From: CAWKEY01 sp963848675
GTDB taxonomy: Bacteria; Pseudomonadota; Gammaproteobacteria; Methylococcales; Methylomonadaceae
Assembly: GCA_963848675.1 (NCBI GenBank)
Contig: CAWKEY010000023.1
Span: forward strand, 434,001-498,000
Direction of reading: 5' to 3'
DNA: 64,000 bases
How positions within the stretch are numbered: position 1 is the stretch's first letter; every line of letters starts with the position of its first letter. A program made the position numbers and the translations under genes. Below, in pieces: positions 36,871-46,196 of the stretch. A model generated the notes under the pieces. The model had not been told where the DNA came from, made no database searches, and saw nothing but the letters and a program-made list of their open reading frames with translations.

Positions 36871-37697
36871 TATGACAACCCAGCTAACTGAACATTATAA
36901 GCATGATCTCCTTGGCGTCCTTTCCGCTTGCAATTCTATTGCAACTGCCATTCCTGGTTGGCTGGTAAGCTCACGACAGAGGGCATCAATTTCGCCACGG
37001 CGGATAACGCCTTTATTCGCATCGATGACTTCGCACGGGCGCAACAACTTGCCGATGCGCTTCGGCCAGACGATCTGCATCGGCTTCTCCTTGCTTACGT
37101 CAAGGTGTGTTGCCCAGTGCTTCGGTCAAAATCTATGACAAGTTTGGCCGGGTGCTGCGCATCGAAACCACCACCAACGATGTATCCTTTTTCAAACACC
37201 ACCGCAAGGTGGAACACAAGAACGGTACTGAAACACGCGAACTGGCACCGCTCAAAAAATCCATCTATAGCCTGATCGACCTGCGAGAAATTCTCTTCGG
37301 CTGCAACCGACGCTATCTTGATTTCCTTGCCTCGCTCGATGACCATTCAGATGAGCAACGCGCATTACAAAAGCTCACCGAACCTAAAACCGACCCAAAG
37401 ATCACTTGGCGGGGCTTTAATTTCTTCGCCACGACTGACCAGGCATGGTTACGCGCGGTGTCAGATCCCAAGTTTACAATACACGGACTACGTCGTGCTG
37501 ATTTGAAACCGTATCTCTCAAAAGTGTCGGATAGTTCGCTATCACGCCAACTAAAACGCCTGCGACTATTTTAACGCGTACCTGGCGCCTATCGTTATTA
37601 CCTGACCAAACTGGGCAGAGCCGCAACCGCGGCATGTGTTCATGCGACAGAATTTAACATTCTGCCACCCTTGCCACTGCTGCTTAAGAAGCTTATT
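36871..37697 (+). pseudogene. broken gene of unknown family with a winged-helix-like tail
   Basis: Pieces of one protein lie in several frames: TEHYKHDLLGVLSACNSIAT from 36889, then GKLTTEGINFATADNAFIRI... from about 36964, then SVKIYDKFGRVLRIETTTND...KHHRKVEH from about 37122 to the stop at 37574, then PGAYRYYLTKLGRAATAAC in another frame to about 37640. The pieces read as a continuous sequence with at least two frameshifts and probably an internal deletion near 37110. The end SSLSRQLKRLRLF-RVPGAYRYYL resembles a winged helix. I recall similar uncharacterised proteins near transposons but cannot name the family. Confidence 0.6.
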
Positions 37698-37741
37698 CTT
37701 GTCAGAAAATGTAAAGACTTGGTTGATAAGAGACTAAAACG

Positions 37742-38107
37742 CTGTTTATCTTCAAGTACGCAGACGACCTCGAATTCAGGCAATCGATTGAGAAACAACT
37801 CAATAAAATGGAAGGATAGAATAAATTATCCAAGGCGATTTCACTGGGCAATGACCACGCGTTCTCTCAAGGCGAAAAAGAAGACCAGGATATTGCAGAA
37901 GGCTGTCGCCGGCTAATCAAAAACACCCTTATTTGTTGGAACTACCTTTATCTAACAAAAGAGCTCGGCAAGGATAATAACGAAGAACGTAAAAAGGAAC
38001 TCATGGAAGCCATCCGAAACGATTCCGTCATGCGGTGGAGCCATTTTAACTTTCAGGGGGAATATGATTTCTCGGATGAAAAAATGGAAGATTCCATCGG
38101 GTTGTAA
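37742..38107 (+). pseudogene. C-terminal relic of a Tn3-family transposase
   Basis: This frame reads LFIFKYADDLEFRQSIEKQL, NKMEG, a stop codon at about 37817-37819, then NKLSKAISLGNDHAFSQGEK, IAEGCRRLIKNTLICWNYLY and WSHFNFQGEYDFSDEKMEDS, ending at 38107. The pattern IFKY..D..LR..IE.QLNK and INLHGEYDFS is that of the C-terminal end of Tn3 transposases. About 120 codons of roughly 950-1000 remain. With the resolvase at 35150-35711 this suggests the wreck of a Tn3-type transposon. Confidence 0.75.
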
Positions 38108-38278
38108 GCTCTCAAAAAACAGACTCTAAAATAGACTAAAATTTAAGAGATCGCAAATCGTCTGTAGACCTTTATGGACAATAGGTTAGCTAAAATCCTG
38201 TGGAACTTTAGAGCCTGTTGTTGATTAGCACCCAATGAAACGAAATCAGCCCAAACGGCTTGATACTGAGCTTGAAGA

Positions 38279-39208
38279 ATGAGAAAAACCCTTTATTACA
38301 GCCATCCGGATTTTTTGCTGCACGACACCGGCCTGGGCCACCCGGAATGTGCGGAGCGGCTTAAGAGCATTGAACAGGCGCTGGCAACGCCGGAGTTTTC
38401 AGGTTTAATCCGGATCTCGCCGCCGCTGGGCACGCAACAGCAAATCAGCCTGATTCATCCGCGCGCGCATATTGACGCCGTTCTGGCTGCGGTGCCGGAG
38501 CATGGCGAACGCCTCCTCGATCCGGACACGGTGCTTTCTCCCGGCTCAAAAAATGCCGCCTTACGTGCAGTGGGCGCTGTTTGTGATGCCGTCGACCAAA
38601 TCATGCGCGCGCAGGCAAACAATGCCTTCTGCGCGCTGCGTCCGCCGGGACATCATGCCGAACCCAGACAAGCCATGGGTTTTTGCGTGTTCAACAATAT
38701 CGCCATAGCCGCCGAATATGTCCGAACGCACTACCAGCTTGAGCGCATCGCCATCGTTGATTTTGATGTCCATCACGGCAACGGCACCCAGGCGGCTTTT
38801 TATCAGCAACCCCAGGTACTCTATGCCTCCAGCCATGAAATGCCGCATTATCCCGGCACCGGCTACCCCAATGAAACCGGCGCTGGCAACATTATTAACG
38901 TCCCCTTAGCCGCGGGCGATTCGGGCATTGAAGTGCGGGAAAAATACAGCAAGATTATTTTGCCGGCGCTGAAAGCCTTTAAACCGCAATTTTTATTTAT
39001 TTCAGCCGGTTTTGATGCCCACAAAGACGATCCTCTGGCTTCAATCAACTTGCTCGAAGATGATTTTGAATGGCTTACCCGGGAATTGATGGCAATTGCC
39101 GATGCATATTCTGACGGCCGAATCGTCTCGGCGCTTGAAGGCGGCTATAACCTGAAAGCTTTGGCAGCCAGTGCCGCCATTCATGTCAAAACCCTGCTGT
39201 CGACTTAA
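38279..39208 (+). CDS. histone-deacetylase-family hydrolase
   Basis: 309 residues, the usual length for bacterial class II-like HDAC relatives (AcuC/HDAH/APAH group). Zn and charge-relay residues are present: RPPGHHAEP (tandem histidines), IVDFDVHHGNGTQ (Asp and His zinc ligands), and FISAGFDAHKDDPL (second Asp), with a C-terminal LEGGYN. It removes acetyl groups from protein lysine or small amides; the true substrate is unknown. ATG 38279 overlaps a tiny upstream frame by ATGA; ppdK follows 69 bases later. Confidence 0.92.
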   Translation: MRKTLYYSHPDFLLHDTGLGHPECAERLKSIEQALATPEFSGLIRISPPLGTQQQISLIHPRAHIDAVLAAVPEHGERLLDPDTVLSPGSKNAALRAVGAVCDAVDQIMRAQANNAFCALRPPGHHAEPRQAMGFCVFNNIAIAAEYVRTHYQLERIAIVDFDVHHGNGTQAAFYQQPQVLYASSHEMPHYPGTGYPNETGAGNIINVPLAAGDSGIEVREKYSKIILPALKAFKPQFLFISAGFDAHKDDPLASINLLEDDFEWLTRELMAIADAYSDGRIVSALEGGYNLKALAASAAIHVKTLLST

Positions 39209-39277
39209 TAAGATACCTGCAAACAGGCGCTGTTCAGGATATAATTAGCAGGTTATTAACAGCAGATCAGGATAGTC

Positions 39278-42025
39278 ATGACTTCACGATATATATATTC
39301 ATTCCAAAACGGCGACGGAAAAAACAAGGTATTGCTCGGCGGCAAGGGCGCCAACCTGTGCGAGATGACCCAAATAGGTCTGAATGTTCCGCCCGGCTTC
39401 GTTATTACTACCGAAGCCTGTCTGGATTATTTGAAAAACCGGCAATTGCCGGACGGTCTGATGGATCAGGTCAAGCAACAAATTCAAGAAGTTGAGCGGA
39501 CCACTGGAAAAAGCTTTGGCGCCAGCAAAAAACCGCTGCTAGTTTCAGTGCGCTCCGGTTCGGCCATTTCCATGCCCGGCATGATGGACACCATTTTAAA
39601 CCTGGGTCTTAACCGGGACACTTTGAAAGGTCTGATCGAAGAAACCAACGACCCGCGTTTTGGTTATGACGCCTATCGGCGCTTTATTCAACTGTTTGGC
39701 AAAGTCGCGCTTGGCATTGCCGATGAAAAATTCGACGAGCATTTCGATAACATCAAAAGACAGGCCGGCATCAAGGCCGATGTCGCGCTCGATGCCGATC
39801 ATCTCAAACAAATCAGCGAGTTGTTCCTGCAAGTGGTGCATGAGCAAACCGGCAGGCCCTTCCCCGAAGACGTCTACGAGCAACTGGAACTGTCCATCAA
39901 GGCTGTTTTCGATTCCTGGATGGGTAAACGTGCGGTCGATTATCGCCGGGAATTTCATATCACCCCCAAAATGGCCAACGGCACTGCCGTCAACGTGGTG
40001 ACCATGGTATTCGGCAACATGGGCAACGACTGCGCCACCGGCGTCGGCTTTACGCGCAACCCCGGCACCGGCGTCAATGAAATGTATGGCGAATACCTGG
40101 TCAATGCCCAGGGTGAGGACGTTGTAGCAGGCATCCGCACCCCTAAACCCGTGCATGAACTCGCTACCGAAATGCCCGATCTGTACCGGCAACTGGTTGA
40201 ATTACGCAACAAGCTGGAAACTCATTACAAGGAAGTGCAGGATTATGAATACACCATTGAACGCGGTGTGCTTTTCTGCCTGCAAACCCGCAACGGCAAA
40301 ATGAATGCGGCGGCCATGGTCAGAACCTCGGTAGAAATGGTGACTGAAGGCCTGATCAGCAAGGAGCGGGCATTACTGCGTATTGACCCTGAACTATTGG
40401 AACAATTGCTGCATCCGCAACTCGACCCCGAGAACAAAATACCGCCTTTGGCGCAGGGCTTACCGGCATCGCCGGGTGCTGCTTGCGGCAAGTGCGTATT
40501 TGATGCCGATACCGCCGAGTTGATGGGCCGTTCCGGAGAAAAGATCATTCTGCTGCGCGAAGAAACCAAACCGGAAGACATTCATGGCTTTTTTGCCGCG
40601 CAAGGCATTCTGACCAGCCGCGGCGGCAAAACTTCTCATGCGGCCGTGGTTGCCCGCGGCATGGGCAAGGCCTGCGTAGCCGGCGCCGAAGACATCAAAG
40701 TCGATGTCAAGGCGCGCATGGCGATTGTCGGTGATGTACATATCCGCGAAGGCGATGTGATTACCATCGACGGCAGCAATGGCTTGATTTATCTGGGTGA
40801 AATTCCCACCATTGAGCCTACCGTTTCTGAAGAACTACACACCTTGCTGTCCTGGGCCGATGAATACGCCGAATTAAAGGTGCATGCCAATGTCGACACG
40901 CCGGAACGCGCGCGCATGGCTGCCAGTTATGGCGCCAAGGGCATCGGTTTATGCCGCACGGAGCGCATGTTTAATGCCAAGGATCGACTGCCGCTGGTGA
41001 TCGACATGATTATTGCCGATGACAAGGAAAGCCGCGAAGCCGCCCTGGAAAAACTGCTGCCCATTCAGCGCGAAGACTTTAAAGAATTGTTTGCCGCCAT
41101 GGCGCCCTACCCGGTCACCGTTCGTCTGCTGGATCCGCCCATGCACGAATTTCTGCCCAACGAGCACCAGTTACAGGATGAAATTCAGGCGCTTCAACAT
41201 TATGAGACCATCGTCAAAGGCCAGCGGGTAACGCTGGAAACCCTGTCGGCTCAAGATGCGCTGCCGGCACCGTTCAATTATCTGACCGAAGAAGTCATCA
41301 ACAAAGCCATCGCCAAAAAGCAATTGATGCTGAAAAAAGTGCTGGATTTATACGAAGTCAACCCGATGCTCGGCCACCGCGGCGTTCGTCTGGGCATGTC
41401 GTATCCTGAAATCTACAAAATGCAGATCCGTTCCATACTTGAAGCCGCGGCCATCTGCACCCAGGAAGGTCTAAGCATACTGCCTGAAATCATGGTTCCT
41501 CAAGTGATCACCTTGCAGGAACTAAAGAAAGTAAAAGAGTATGTCGATGAAGTCCAGGAGGACATCGAAAATCACTACGGGATTAAATTGCAGTTTAAAT
41601 TCGGCACCATGGTTGAAACCGTGCGCGCTTGCACCCGGGCAGGCCATCTGGCTGAAATCGCAGAATTTTTCTCGTTTGGCACCAACGATTTGACCCAGGC
41701 CACTTTCTCATTCTCACGCGAGGATGCAGAAAACAAATTCCTGCCTTTGTACAACGAATTTGGCCTGCTCGATGACAATCCGTTTGAAGTGCTGGACGTG
41801 AAAGGCGTCGGCCAACTCATGAAAATGACCGCCGAACTGGGCCGAAACACGCGTCCCGACATCCGCATCGGCATCTGTGGTGAACAAGGCGGACATCCTC
41901 AATCCATCCGTTTTTGCCACCATATCAAACTGGATTACGTGTCCTGTTCGGCACCCCGCATCCCCATCGCCAGACTGGCTGCGGCCCATGCCAAACTTCT
42001 GGAAAATGACTATTCCGAAGGTTAA
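39278..42025 (+). CDS. ppdK: pyruvate, phosphate dikinase
   Basis: 915 residues. It interconverts ATP, phosphate and pyruvate with AMP, PPi and phosphoenolpyruvate. The ATP-grasp N-terminus (GGKGANLCEMTQIGLNVPPG; VRSGSAISMPGMMDTILNLG) is followed by the swivelling domain with the phospho-histidine motif SRGGKTSHAAVVARGMGK. The PEP/pyruvate TIM barrel has GIGLCRTERMF, MLGHRGVRLG and the GICGEQGGHP cysteine site. Complete. In methanotrophs it is used in both glycolytic and gluconeogenic directions; here the direction is not shown. A hairpin follows the stop. Confidence 0.97.
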   Translation: MTSRYIYSFQNGDGKNKVLLGGKGANLCEMTQIGLNVPPGFVITTEACLDYLKNRQLPDGLMDQVKQQIQEVERTTGKSFGASKKPLLVSVRSGSAISMPGMMDTILNLGLNRDTLKGLIEETNDPRFGYDAYRRFIQLFGKVALGIADEKFDEHFDNIKRQAGIKADVALDADHLKQISELFLQVVHEQTGRPFPEDVYEQLELSIKAVFDSWMGKRAVDYRREFHITPKMANGTAVNVVTMVFGNMGNDCATGVGFTRNPGTGVNEMYGEYLVNAQGEDVVAGIRTPKPVHELATEMPDLYRQLVELRNKLETHYKEVQDYEYTIERGVLFCLQTRNGKMNAAAMVRTSVEMVTEGLISKERALLRIDPELLEQLLHPQLDPENKIPPLAQGLPASPGAACGKCVFDADTAELMGRSGEKIILLREETKPEDIHGFFAAQGILTSRGGKTSHAAVVARGMGKACVAGAEDIKVDVKARMAIVGDVHIREGDVITIDGSNGLIYLGEIPTIEPTVSEELHTLLSWADEYAELKVHANVDTPERARMAASYGAKGIGLCRTERMFNAKDRLPLVIDMIIADDKESREAALEKLLPIQREDFKELFAAMAPYPVTVRLLDPPMHEFLPNEHQLQDEIQALQHYETIVKGQRVTLETLSAQDALPAPFNYLTEEVINKAIAKKQLMLKKVLDLYEVNPMLGHRGVRLGMSYPEIYKMQIRSILEAAAICTQEGLSILPEIMVPQVITLQELKKVKEYVDEVQEDIENHYGIKLQFKFGTMVETVRACTRAGHLAEIAEFFSFGTNDLTQATFSFSREDAENKFLPLYNEFGLLDDNPFEVLDVKGVGQLMKMTAELGRNTRPDIRIGICGEQGGHPQSIRFCHHIKLDYVSCSAPRIPIARLAAAHAKLLENDYSEG

Positions 42026-42037
42026 TTTCTAACGTGA

Positions 42038-42068
42038 CTGGAATACAGACGCCAAACCTGTATTCCAG
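42038..42068. terminator. hairpin between convergent ppdK and DUF6494 genes
   Basis: Perfect 11-bp arms CTGGAATACAG / CTGTATTCCAG around a 9-base loop, 12 bases after the ppdK stop. No U-run follows, so it may act as an mRNA 3' stabiliser or weak two-way terminator. Confidence 0.45.
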
Positions 42069-42102
42069 CGTCATGAATTGGTCAGATGAAGTTTATTGCC
42101 CT

Positions 42103-42309
42103 TTATTCCAGGGCAATTTTCCCCTCGATACAGTAATTCAGGTCAATACCCGGGATATCCAGGACCATTTTGACGTAAATGCTATCCGTCGCTTTTAACT
42201 TTCCTGACTCGATTGCCTTATGGACAGCGTGCTCAATTTCGCGCTGTGAGGTGACGCCGACTTTCTTAAGATATTTTCTTATCTCCATGTTTAAGGTATC
42301 TTCATTCAT
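42103..42309 (-). CDS. DUF6494-like small protein
   Basis: 68 residues from ATG 42309 with GGAGG upstream. MNEDTLNMEIRKYLKKVGVT, followed by SQREIEHAVHKAIESGKL, is a conserved small protein of proteobacteria; no function is known. The rest (VKMVLDIPGIDLNYCIEGKI) is beta-rich. It is convergent with ppdK. Confidence 0.75.
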   Translation of the reverse strand: MNEDTLNMEIRKYLKKVGVTSQREIEHAVHKAIESGKLKATDSIYVKMVLDIPGIDLNYCIEGKIALE

Positions 42310-42417
42310 TGGAGCCTCCCGGCAAATTAATGAACCCACATTATAGTCTTCAGATTGCTATCAGGGTTCCAAAACTTATGGCGGATAAACCTTGCATTCA
42401 ATAGAAAAATCATTGCC

Positions 42418-42888
42418 GTGCCCGAATTTTCCTTAACTACAACCTGGTCAATTCCCGCCTCCATCGAGGCTGTATGGGCGTGTCTGTTGGACACCGAAAG
42501 CTGGCCGTCCTGGTGGGAATACGTCGCAACGGTTGAAGAAACAGACGCTGGCGATGCTTTTGGTGTTAATAATGCCCGGCGTTATTGCTGGCGCACCTGC
42601 CTGCCTTACCGTTTGGTACTCAGTTTACGCGTCACTGAAATTCAGCCCTGCCATCATGTTATTGTTGAAGTAACAGGCGATCTGCAGGGGGAAGGCCGCT
42701 GTTACGTCTACTCCGCCCCTGAAACAGGCTTGACTCACGTTCAATTTCAATGGCAGGTACAAACCCTTAAACCCTGGATGCGCTGGTTTACAACGCTAAC
42801 TGCTCCGATTTTTGCCTGGAACCATAACAGGGTTATGAAGCAGGGGGAACAGGGCTTGATCGGGCACTTATCAGCTATTAAAACATGA
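42418..42888 (+). CDS. SRPBCC-family protein
   Basis: About 156 residues if the GTG at 42418 is the start; the longer frame opens with a TTG and shows no family features before SLTTTWSIPASIEAVWACLL. This start and the following DTESWPSWWEYV, then a long beta sheet (CYVYSAPETGLTHVQFQWQV) and a final helix, fit the START/SRPBCC ligand-binding fold. Often a lipid or polyketide binder; ligand unknown. Starts about 110 bases from the divergent DUF6494 gene and ends 65 bases before ettA on the same strand. Confidence 0.7.
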   Translation: MPEFSLTTTWSIPASIEAVWACLLDTESWPSWWEYVATVEETDAGDAFGVNNARRYCWRTCLPYRLVLSLRVTEIQPCHHVIVEVTGDLQGEGRCYVYSAPETGLTHVQFQWQVQTLKPWMRWFTTLTAPIFAWNHNRVMKQGEQGLIGHLSAIKT

Positions 42889-42953
42889 TCAAAACATGGA
42901 ATAATAACCCACCCTTCAATATTTACTGACAGACAACAGATCACCAAACCCCT

Positions 42954-44618
42954 ATGGCGCAATACATATTCTCAATGAACCGGGTCGGCAAAATTGTCCC
43001 ACCCAAAAAATATATCCTCAAAGACATTTCGCTGTCTTTTTTTCCCGGTGCCAAAATTGGCGTGCTGGGCTTAAACGGTTCCGGCAAATCCACCTTGCTT
43101 CGAATCATGGCGGGCATAGACAAGGAAATCGAAGGCGAAGCCATTCCGCTAAAAGGCATTCATATCGGCTACCTGCCCCAGGAGCCGCAACTCGATCCCG
43201 ATAAAACCGTACGCGGCAATGTCGAAGAAGCTGTCGCGGAAATCAAGGCGGTGCTGGATCGTTTTAATGAAGTGAATAACGCTTTTGCCGACCCGGATGC
43301 CGATTTTGATGCTTTATTGGCTGAACAGGCTGATCTGCAGGAAAAAATCGAAGCGGCCGGGGCCTGGGAGCTGGAACGCAAGCTGGAAATTGCCGCCGAT
43401 GCCCTGCGTCTGCCCGATTGGGATGCCGATGTCAGCAAGCTGTCAGGCGGCGAAAAACGCCGTGTCGCTTTGTGCCGTTTACTGCTGTCCAATCCCGACA
43501 TGCTGCTGCTGGATGAACCCACCAACCATCTCGATGCCGAATCGGTTGCCTGGCTGGAACGGTTTCTGCATGATTATCCCGGCACCGTCGTCGCGGTCAC
43601 CCACGATCGGTACTTCCTCGACAATGTTGCCGGCTGGATTCTGGAGCTGGACAGAGGCGCCGGCATTCCATGGGAAGGCAATTACTCCAGCTGGCTGGAA
43701 CAGAAGGAAAAACGTCTGGAACAGGAAGAAAGACAGGAATCTTCCCGCCAAAAAGCCATGAAGGCCGAGCTGGAATGGGTACGCTCCAATCCCAAAGGCC
43801 GGCACGCCAAAAGCAAAGCTCGTCTGGCGCGGTTTGAAGAGCTGTCTTCAGCGGATGTGCAAAAACGCAACGAAACCCAGGAAATCTATATTCCACCCGG
43901 CCCGCGTTTGGGTGATGTCGTCATTGAAGCCGATAACATCAGAAAAGGTTTTGGCGACCGGCTGCTGATCAACGATCTCAGCTTTAAACTGCCGCCCGGC
44001 GGCATTGTCGGCATTATCGGCCCTAACGGCGCCGGAAAAACCACATTGTTCCGCATGATGGCCGGCATAGACCAGCCCGATTCAGGCACCTTGACACTAG
44101 GTCAAACAGTGGAAATGGCATACGTGGATCAGTTGCGTGACGACCTGGATCCGAAAAAAACCGTCTTTGAAGAAATTTCTGATGGCCTGGATATGATTAC
44201 CGTGGGCAAATATGAAACGCCGTCACGGGCCTACGTAGGACGCTTCAACTTTAAAGGCGCGGATCAGCAAAAACGCATCGGCGAACTCTCCGGGGGCGAG
44301 CGCAACCGTGTGCATCTGGCCAAACTGCTCAAAAGCGGCGGCAACGTGTTGTTACTTGACGAACCGACCAACGACCTCGATGTTGAAACCCTGCGCGCCC
44401 TGGAAGAAGCGCTGCTCGCCTTCCCCGGCTGCGCCGTGGTGATTTCGCATGACCGCTGGTTTCTGGACCGGATCGCCACGCATATGCTGGCGTTTGAAGG
44501 CGACAGCCAGGTGGTCTGGTTTGAAGGCAACTATCAGGATTATGAAGCCGACCGCCATCGCCGTTTGGGTACCGATGCCGATAATCCGCACCGGATTAAA
44601 TACAAGAAATTGTCCTAG
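42954..44618 (+). CDS. ettA: energy-dependent translational throttle protein EttA
   Basis: 554 residues, close to E. coli EttA (555). ABC-F protein with two ATPase domains and no membrane part. Walker A motifs GLNGSGKSTLL and GPNGAGKTTLF, signatures LSGGEKRRVALC and LSGGERNRVHLA, Walker B MLLLDEPTNHLD and VLLLDEPTNDLD. The linker between the domains, rich in K, R and E (EERQESSRQKAMKAELEWVR), is the P-site tRNA interaction motif. It binds the ribosomal E site and gates the first elongation cycles according to ATP/ADP. Confidence 0.96.
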   Translation: MAQYIFSMNRVGKIVPPKKYILKDISLSFFPGAKIGVLGLNGSGKSTLLRIMAGIDKEIEGEAIPLKGIHIGYLPQEPQLDPDKTVRGNVEEAVAEIKAVLDRFNEVNNAFADPDADFDALLAEQADLQEKIEAAGAWELERKLEIAADALRLPDWDADVSKLSGGEKRRVALCRLLLSNPDMLLLDEPTNHLDAESVAWLERFLHDYPGTVVAVTHDRYFLDNVAGWILELDRGAGIPWEGNYSSWLEQKEKRLEQEERQESSRQKAMKAELEWVRSNPKGRHAKSKARLARFEELSSADVQKRNETQEIYIPPGPRLGDVVIEADNIRKGFGDRLLINDLSFKLPPGGIVGIIGPNGAGKTTLFRMMAGIDQPDSGTLTLGQTVEMAYVDQLRDDLDPKKTVFEEISDGLDMITVGKYETPSRAYVGRFNFKGADQQKRIGELSGGERNRVHLAKLLKSGGNVLLLDEPTNDLDVETLRALEEALLAFPGCAVVISHDRWFLDRIATHMLAFEGDSQVVWFEGNYQDYEADRHRRLGTDADNPHRIKYKKLS

Positions 44619-44636
44619 CTCATTCAGTAGATTAGT

Positions 44637-44665
44637 CACTGCCTCCGGCTAAATCCGGTGGCGGT
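44637..44665. terminator. hairpin between convergent ettA and slyD
   Basis: CACTGCC-T-CCGG and CCGG-T-GGCGGTG pair around a short CTAAAT loop. No U-run, so the terminator role is uncertain. Confidence 0.4.
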
Positions 44666-44715
44666 GATTACAGTCATGAAAAACCTGACGAACATTTATC
44701 AAAAGAATCGATCTG

Positions 44716-45195
44716 TTAATGATCGCAGCCGGCGCCATGAATATGGCCATGCTTGATTTCTTGTTCAGTTGCCGGCCTGAGATCGACCACTTCCACCTCA
44801 AAGGTTAATGCCTCACCGGCCAAAGGATGATTGCCGTCGATGGTAATATCATCACCATCGACATTGACTACTGTGACCACCCCAGGGCCGTAACTGACAT
44901 CGGCATGAAACTGCATGCCGACTTCAACGGTGTCGATACCTTCAAACATCTCCCGCGAAATAACCTGAATCATTTCATCGCTGTACTCGCCGTAGGCATC
45001 TTCGGCATCAATGCGCACTTTAAATTTATCGCCAGCAGCTTTGCCCTGCAAGGCTTTTTCCAGACCGGAAATAATGTTGCCCGCGCCATGCAGATAGACC
45101 AAAGCGTCGTCGCCCATGGAGCTATCAATGACTTCGCCGTCATCATTGGACAGAGTGTAGTGTATGGAGACCGCCGTATTGTCTGCAATTTGCAT
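44716..45195 (-). CDS. slyD: FKBP-type peptidyl-prolyl isomerase SlyD
   Basis: 159 residues from ATG 45195; an upstream TTG is the only longer option. The FKBP domain (VSIHYTLSNDDGEVIDSSMG) is interrupted by the insert-in-flap chaperone domain, and the tail DLRPATEQEIKHGHIHGAGC followed by DH is short and His-rich, able to bind nickel or zinc. Folding helper in the cytoplasm. Tail much shorter than in E. coli SlyD, as in many relatives. Confidence 0.93.
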   Translation of the reverse strand: MQIADNTAVSIHYTLSNDDGEVIDSSMGDDALVYLHGAGNIISGLEKALQGKAAGDKFKVRIDAEDAYGEYSDEMIQVISREMFEGIDTVEVGMQFHADVSYGPGVVTVVNVDGDDITIDGNHPLAGEALTFEVEVVDLRPATEQEIKHGHIHGAGCDH

Positions 45196-45283
45196 GATCA
45201 AACCTTCTTCGTGATTAAAAAGGCGGTTATGATATAGATTTACAGCTCATTTGTCTGAAAAAATAAACTACAGGACATCCACT

Positions 45284-45788
45284 ATGACGCGCTGGCGGCC
45301 GCCTCAGGCCAAATCATCCCCTTACATAACACCGGCAGGTTATCAAAACACTGGAAATGGAATTGCGTGAACTCTGGCAGCGGCGCCAAGAGGTTACCCA
45401 GGCATTAGCCGCCGCCGCTGCCGAGGGCGACCGTTCAGAAAATGCCGAGTATATTTATCGTAAAAAAGAATTACGCGGCATAGACCGGCGCATTCATTAT
45501 CTGCAAAATCGCCTGCCGGCGTTGAAAGTGGTCTCGGAGACGCCAGATGATCAGGACAGAGTTTTCTTTGGTGCCTGGGTCAGCTTGGAAACTGAAGCCG
45601 GAGAAGGCCTTTGTTTCCGCATCGTCGGTGCCGATGAGATTGATCCGAAAAAACACTACATCAGCCTGGATTCGCCCATGGCCAGAGCCCTGCTTAAAAA
45701 AACCTTTGCTGACGAGGTGGTTATTAAAAATGAGCTCAAAGAAAGCCGGTATGTAGTCGTCGACATCAATTACAACAAGCCCGACTAA
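45284..45788 (+). pseudogene. greB: transcription elongation factor GreB, apparent frameshift near the 5' end
   Basis: ATG 45284 has AGGA upstream and gives MTRWRPPQAKSSPYITPAGY, the usual GreB start, but this frame ends at 45370. The rest (TLEMELRELWQRRQEVTQAL, GDRSENAEYIYRKKELRGID, ISLDSPMARALLKK) runs in the next frame to 45788. Dropping one base at about 45344 (in TATCAAAACA) restores a 167-residue protein aligned with the GreB coiled coil. Read literally, only a 143-residue product from ATG 45357 is possible, without the first beta of the coiled-coil domain. Either a sequencing error or a recent mutation. Confidence 0.82.
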
Positions 45789-45824
45789 ACCCTGATCCTA
45801 AAAAAACAGCTCAGCTACCCGCCT

Positions 45825-46178
45825 CTACATTTTTTCGATTTTTATTTTCATCTGGCGTATGGCGATATAGCCCACCAAAGAGCCCCATAACAGCACATAG
45901 GCCCCATACAACTGAATTTCCGGCTTGAAGCTGTCGACATTTCTAAAGTAATCCCAGATGTCGTCAGCCAGAAGCATGGCTAAAATCAGATAAACCAAAC
46001 TCTTCAATTTGATTTTATGCTCATAAAAATACACGATGCCGATGAGAAAAAAACCGGTAAAGAAGCGCAGAGCACCGTGAATTAAAAGCTCTGAACTTAA
46101 CGTATCTATCCTGAATGCTGCGTTCATCAAATAAATGGGAATTAATCCTAATACCAAAATAACAGCCAGTACCTTCAC
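45825..46178 (-). CDS. small hypothetical membrane protein
   Basis: 117 residues with a GTG start; AAGGAAATG lies just upstream. Four hydrophobic segments: VLAVILVLGLIPIYLMNAAF, ALRFFTGFFLIGIVYFYEH, LKSLVYLILAMLLADDIWDY, and YGAYVLLWGSLVGYIAIRQM, ending in a basic tail (KIKIEKM). No known family recognised. It begins 18 bases after the stop of the Hsp70-like gene and is probably co-transcribed with it. Confidence 0.7.
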   Translation of the reverse strand: MKVLAVILVLGLIPIYLMNAAFRIDTLSSELLIHGALRFFTGFFLIGIVYFYEHKIKLKSLVYLILAMLLADDIWDYFRNVDSFKPEIQLYGAYVLLWGSLVGYIAIRQMKIKIEKM

Positions 46179-46196
46179 GTTACATTTCCTTTAATT

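Noticed and set aside
38235..38282. 15-codon frame MKRNQPKRLDTELEE overlapping the HDAC-like start by ATGA
   Set aside because: It could be a leader peptide, but there is no ribosome binding site and it sits at the edge of transposon debris.
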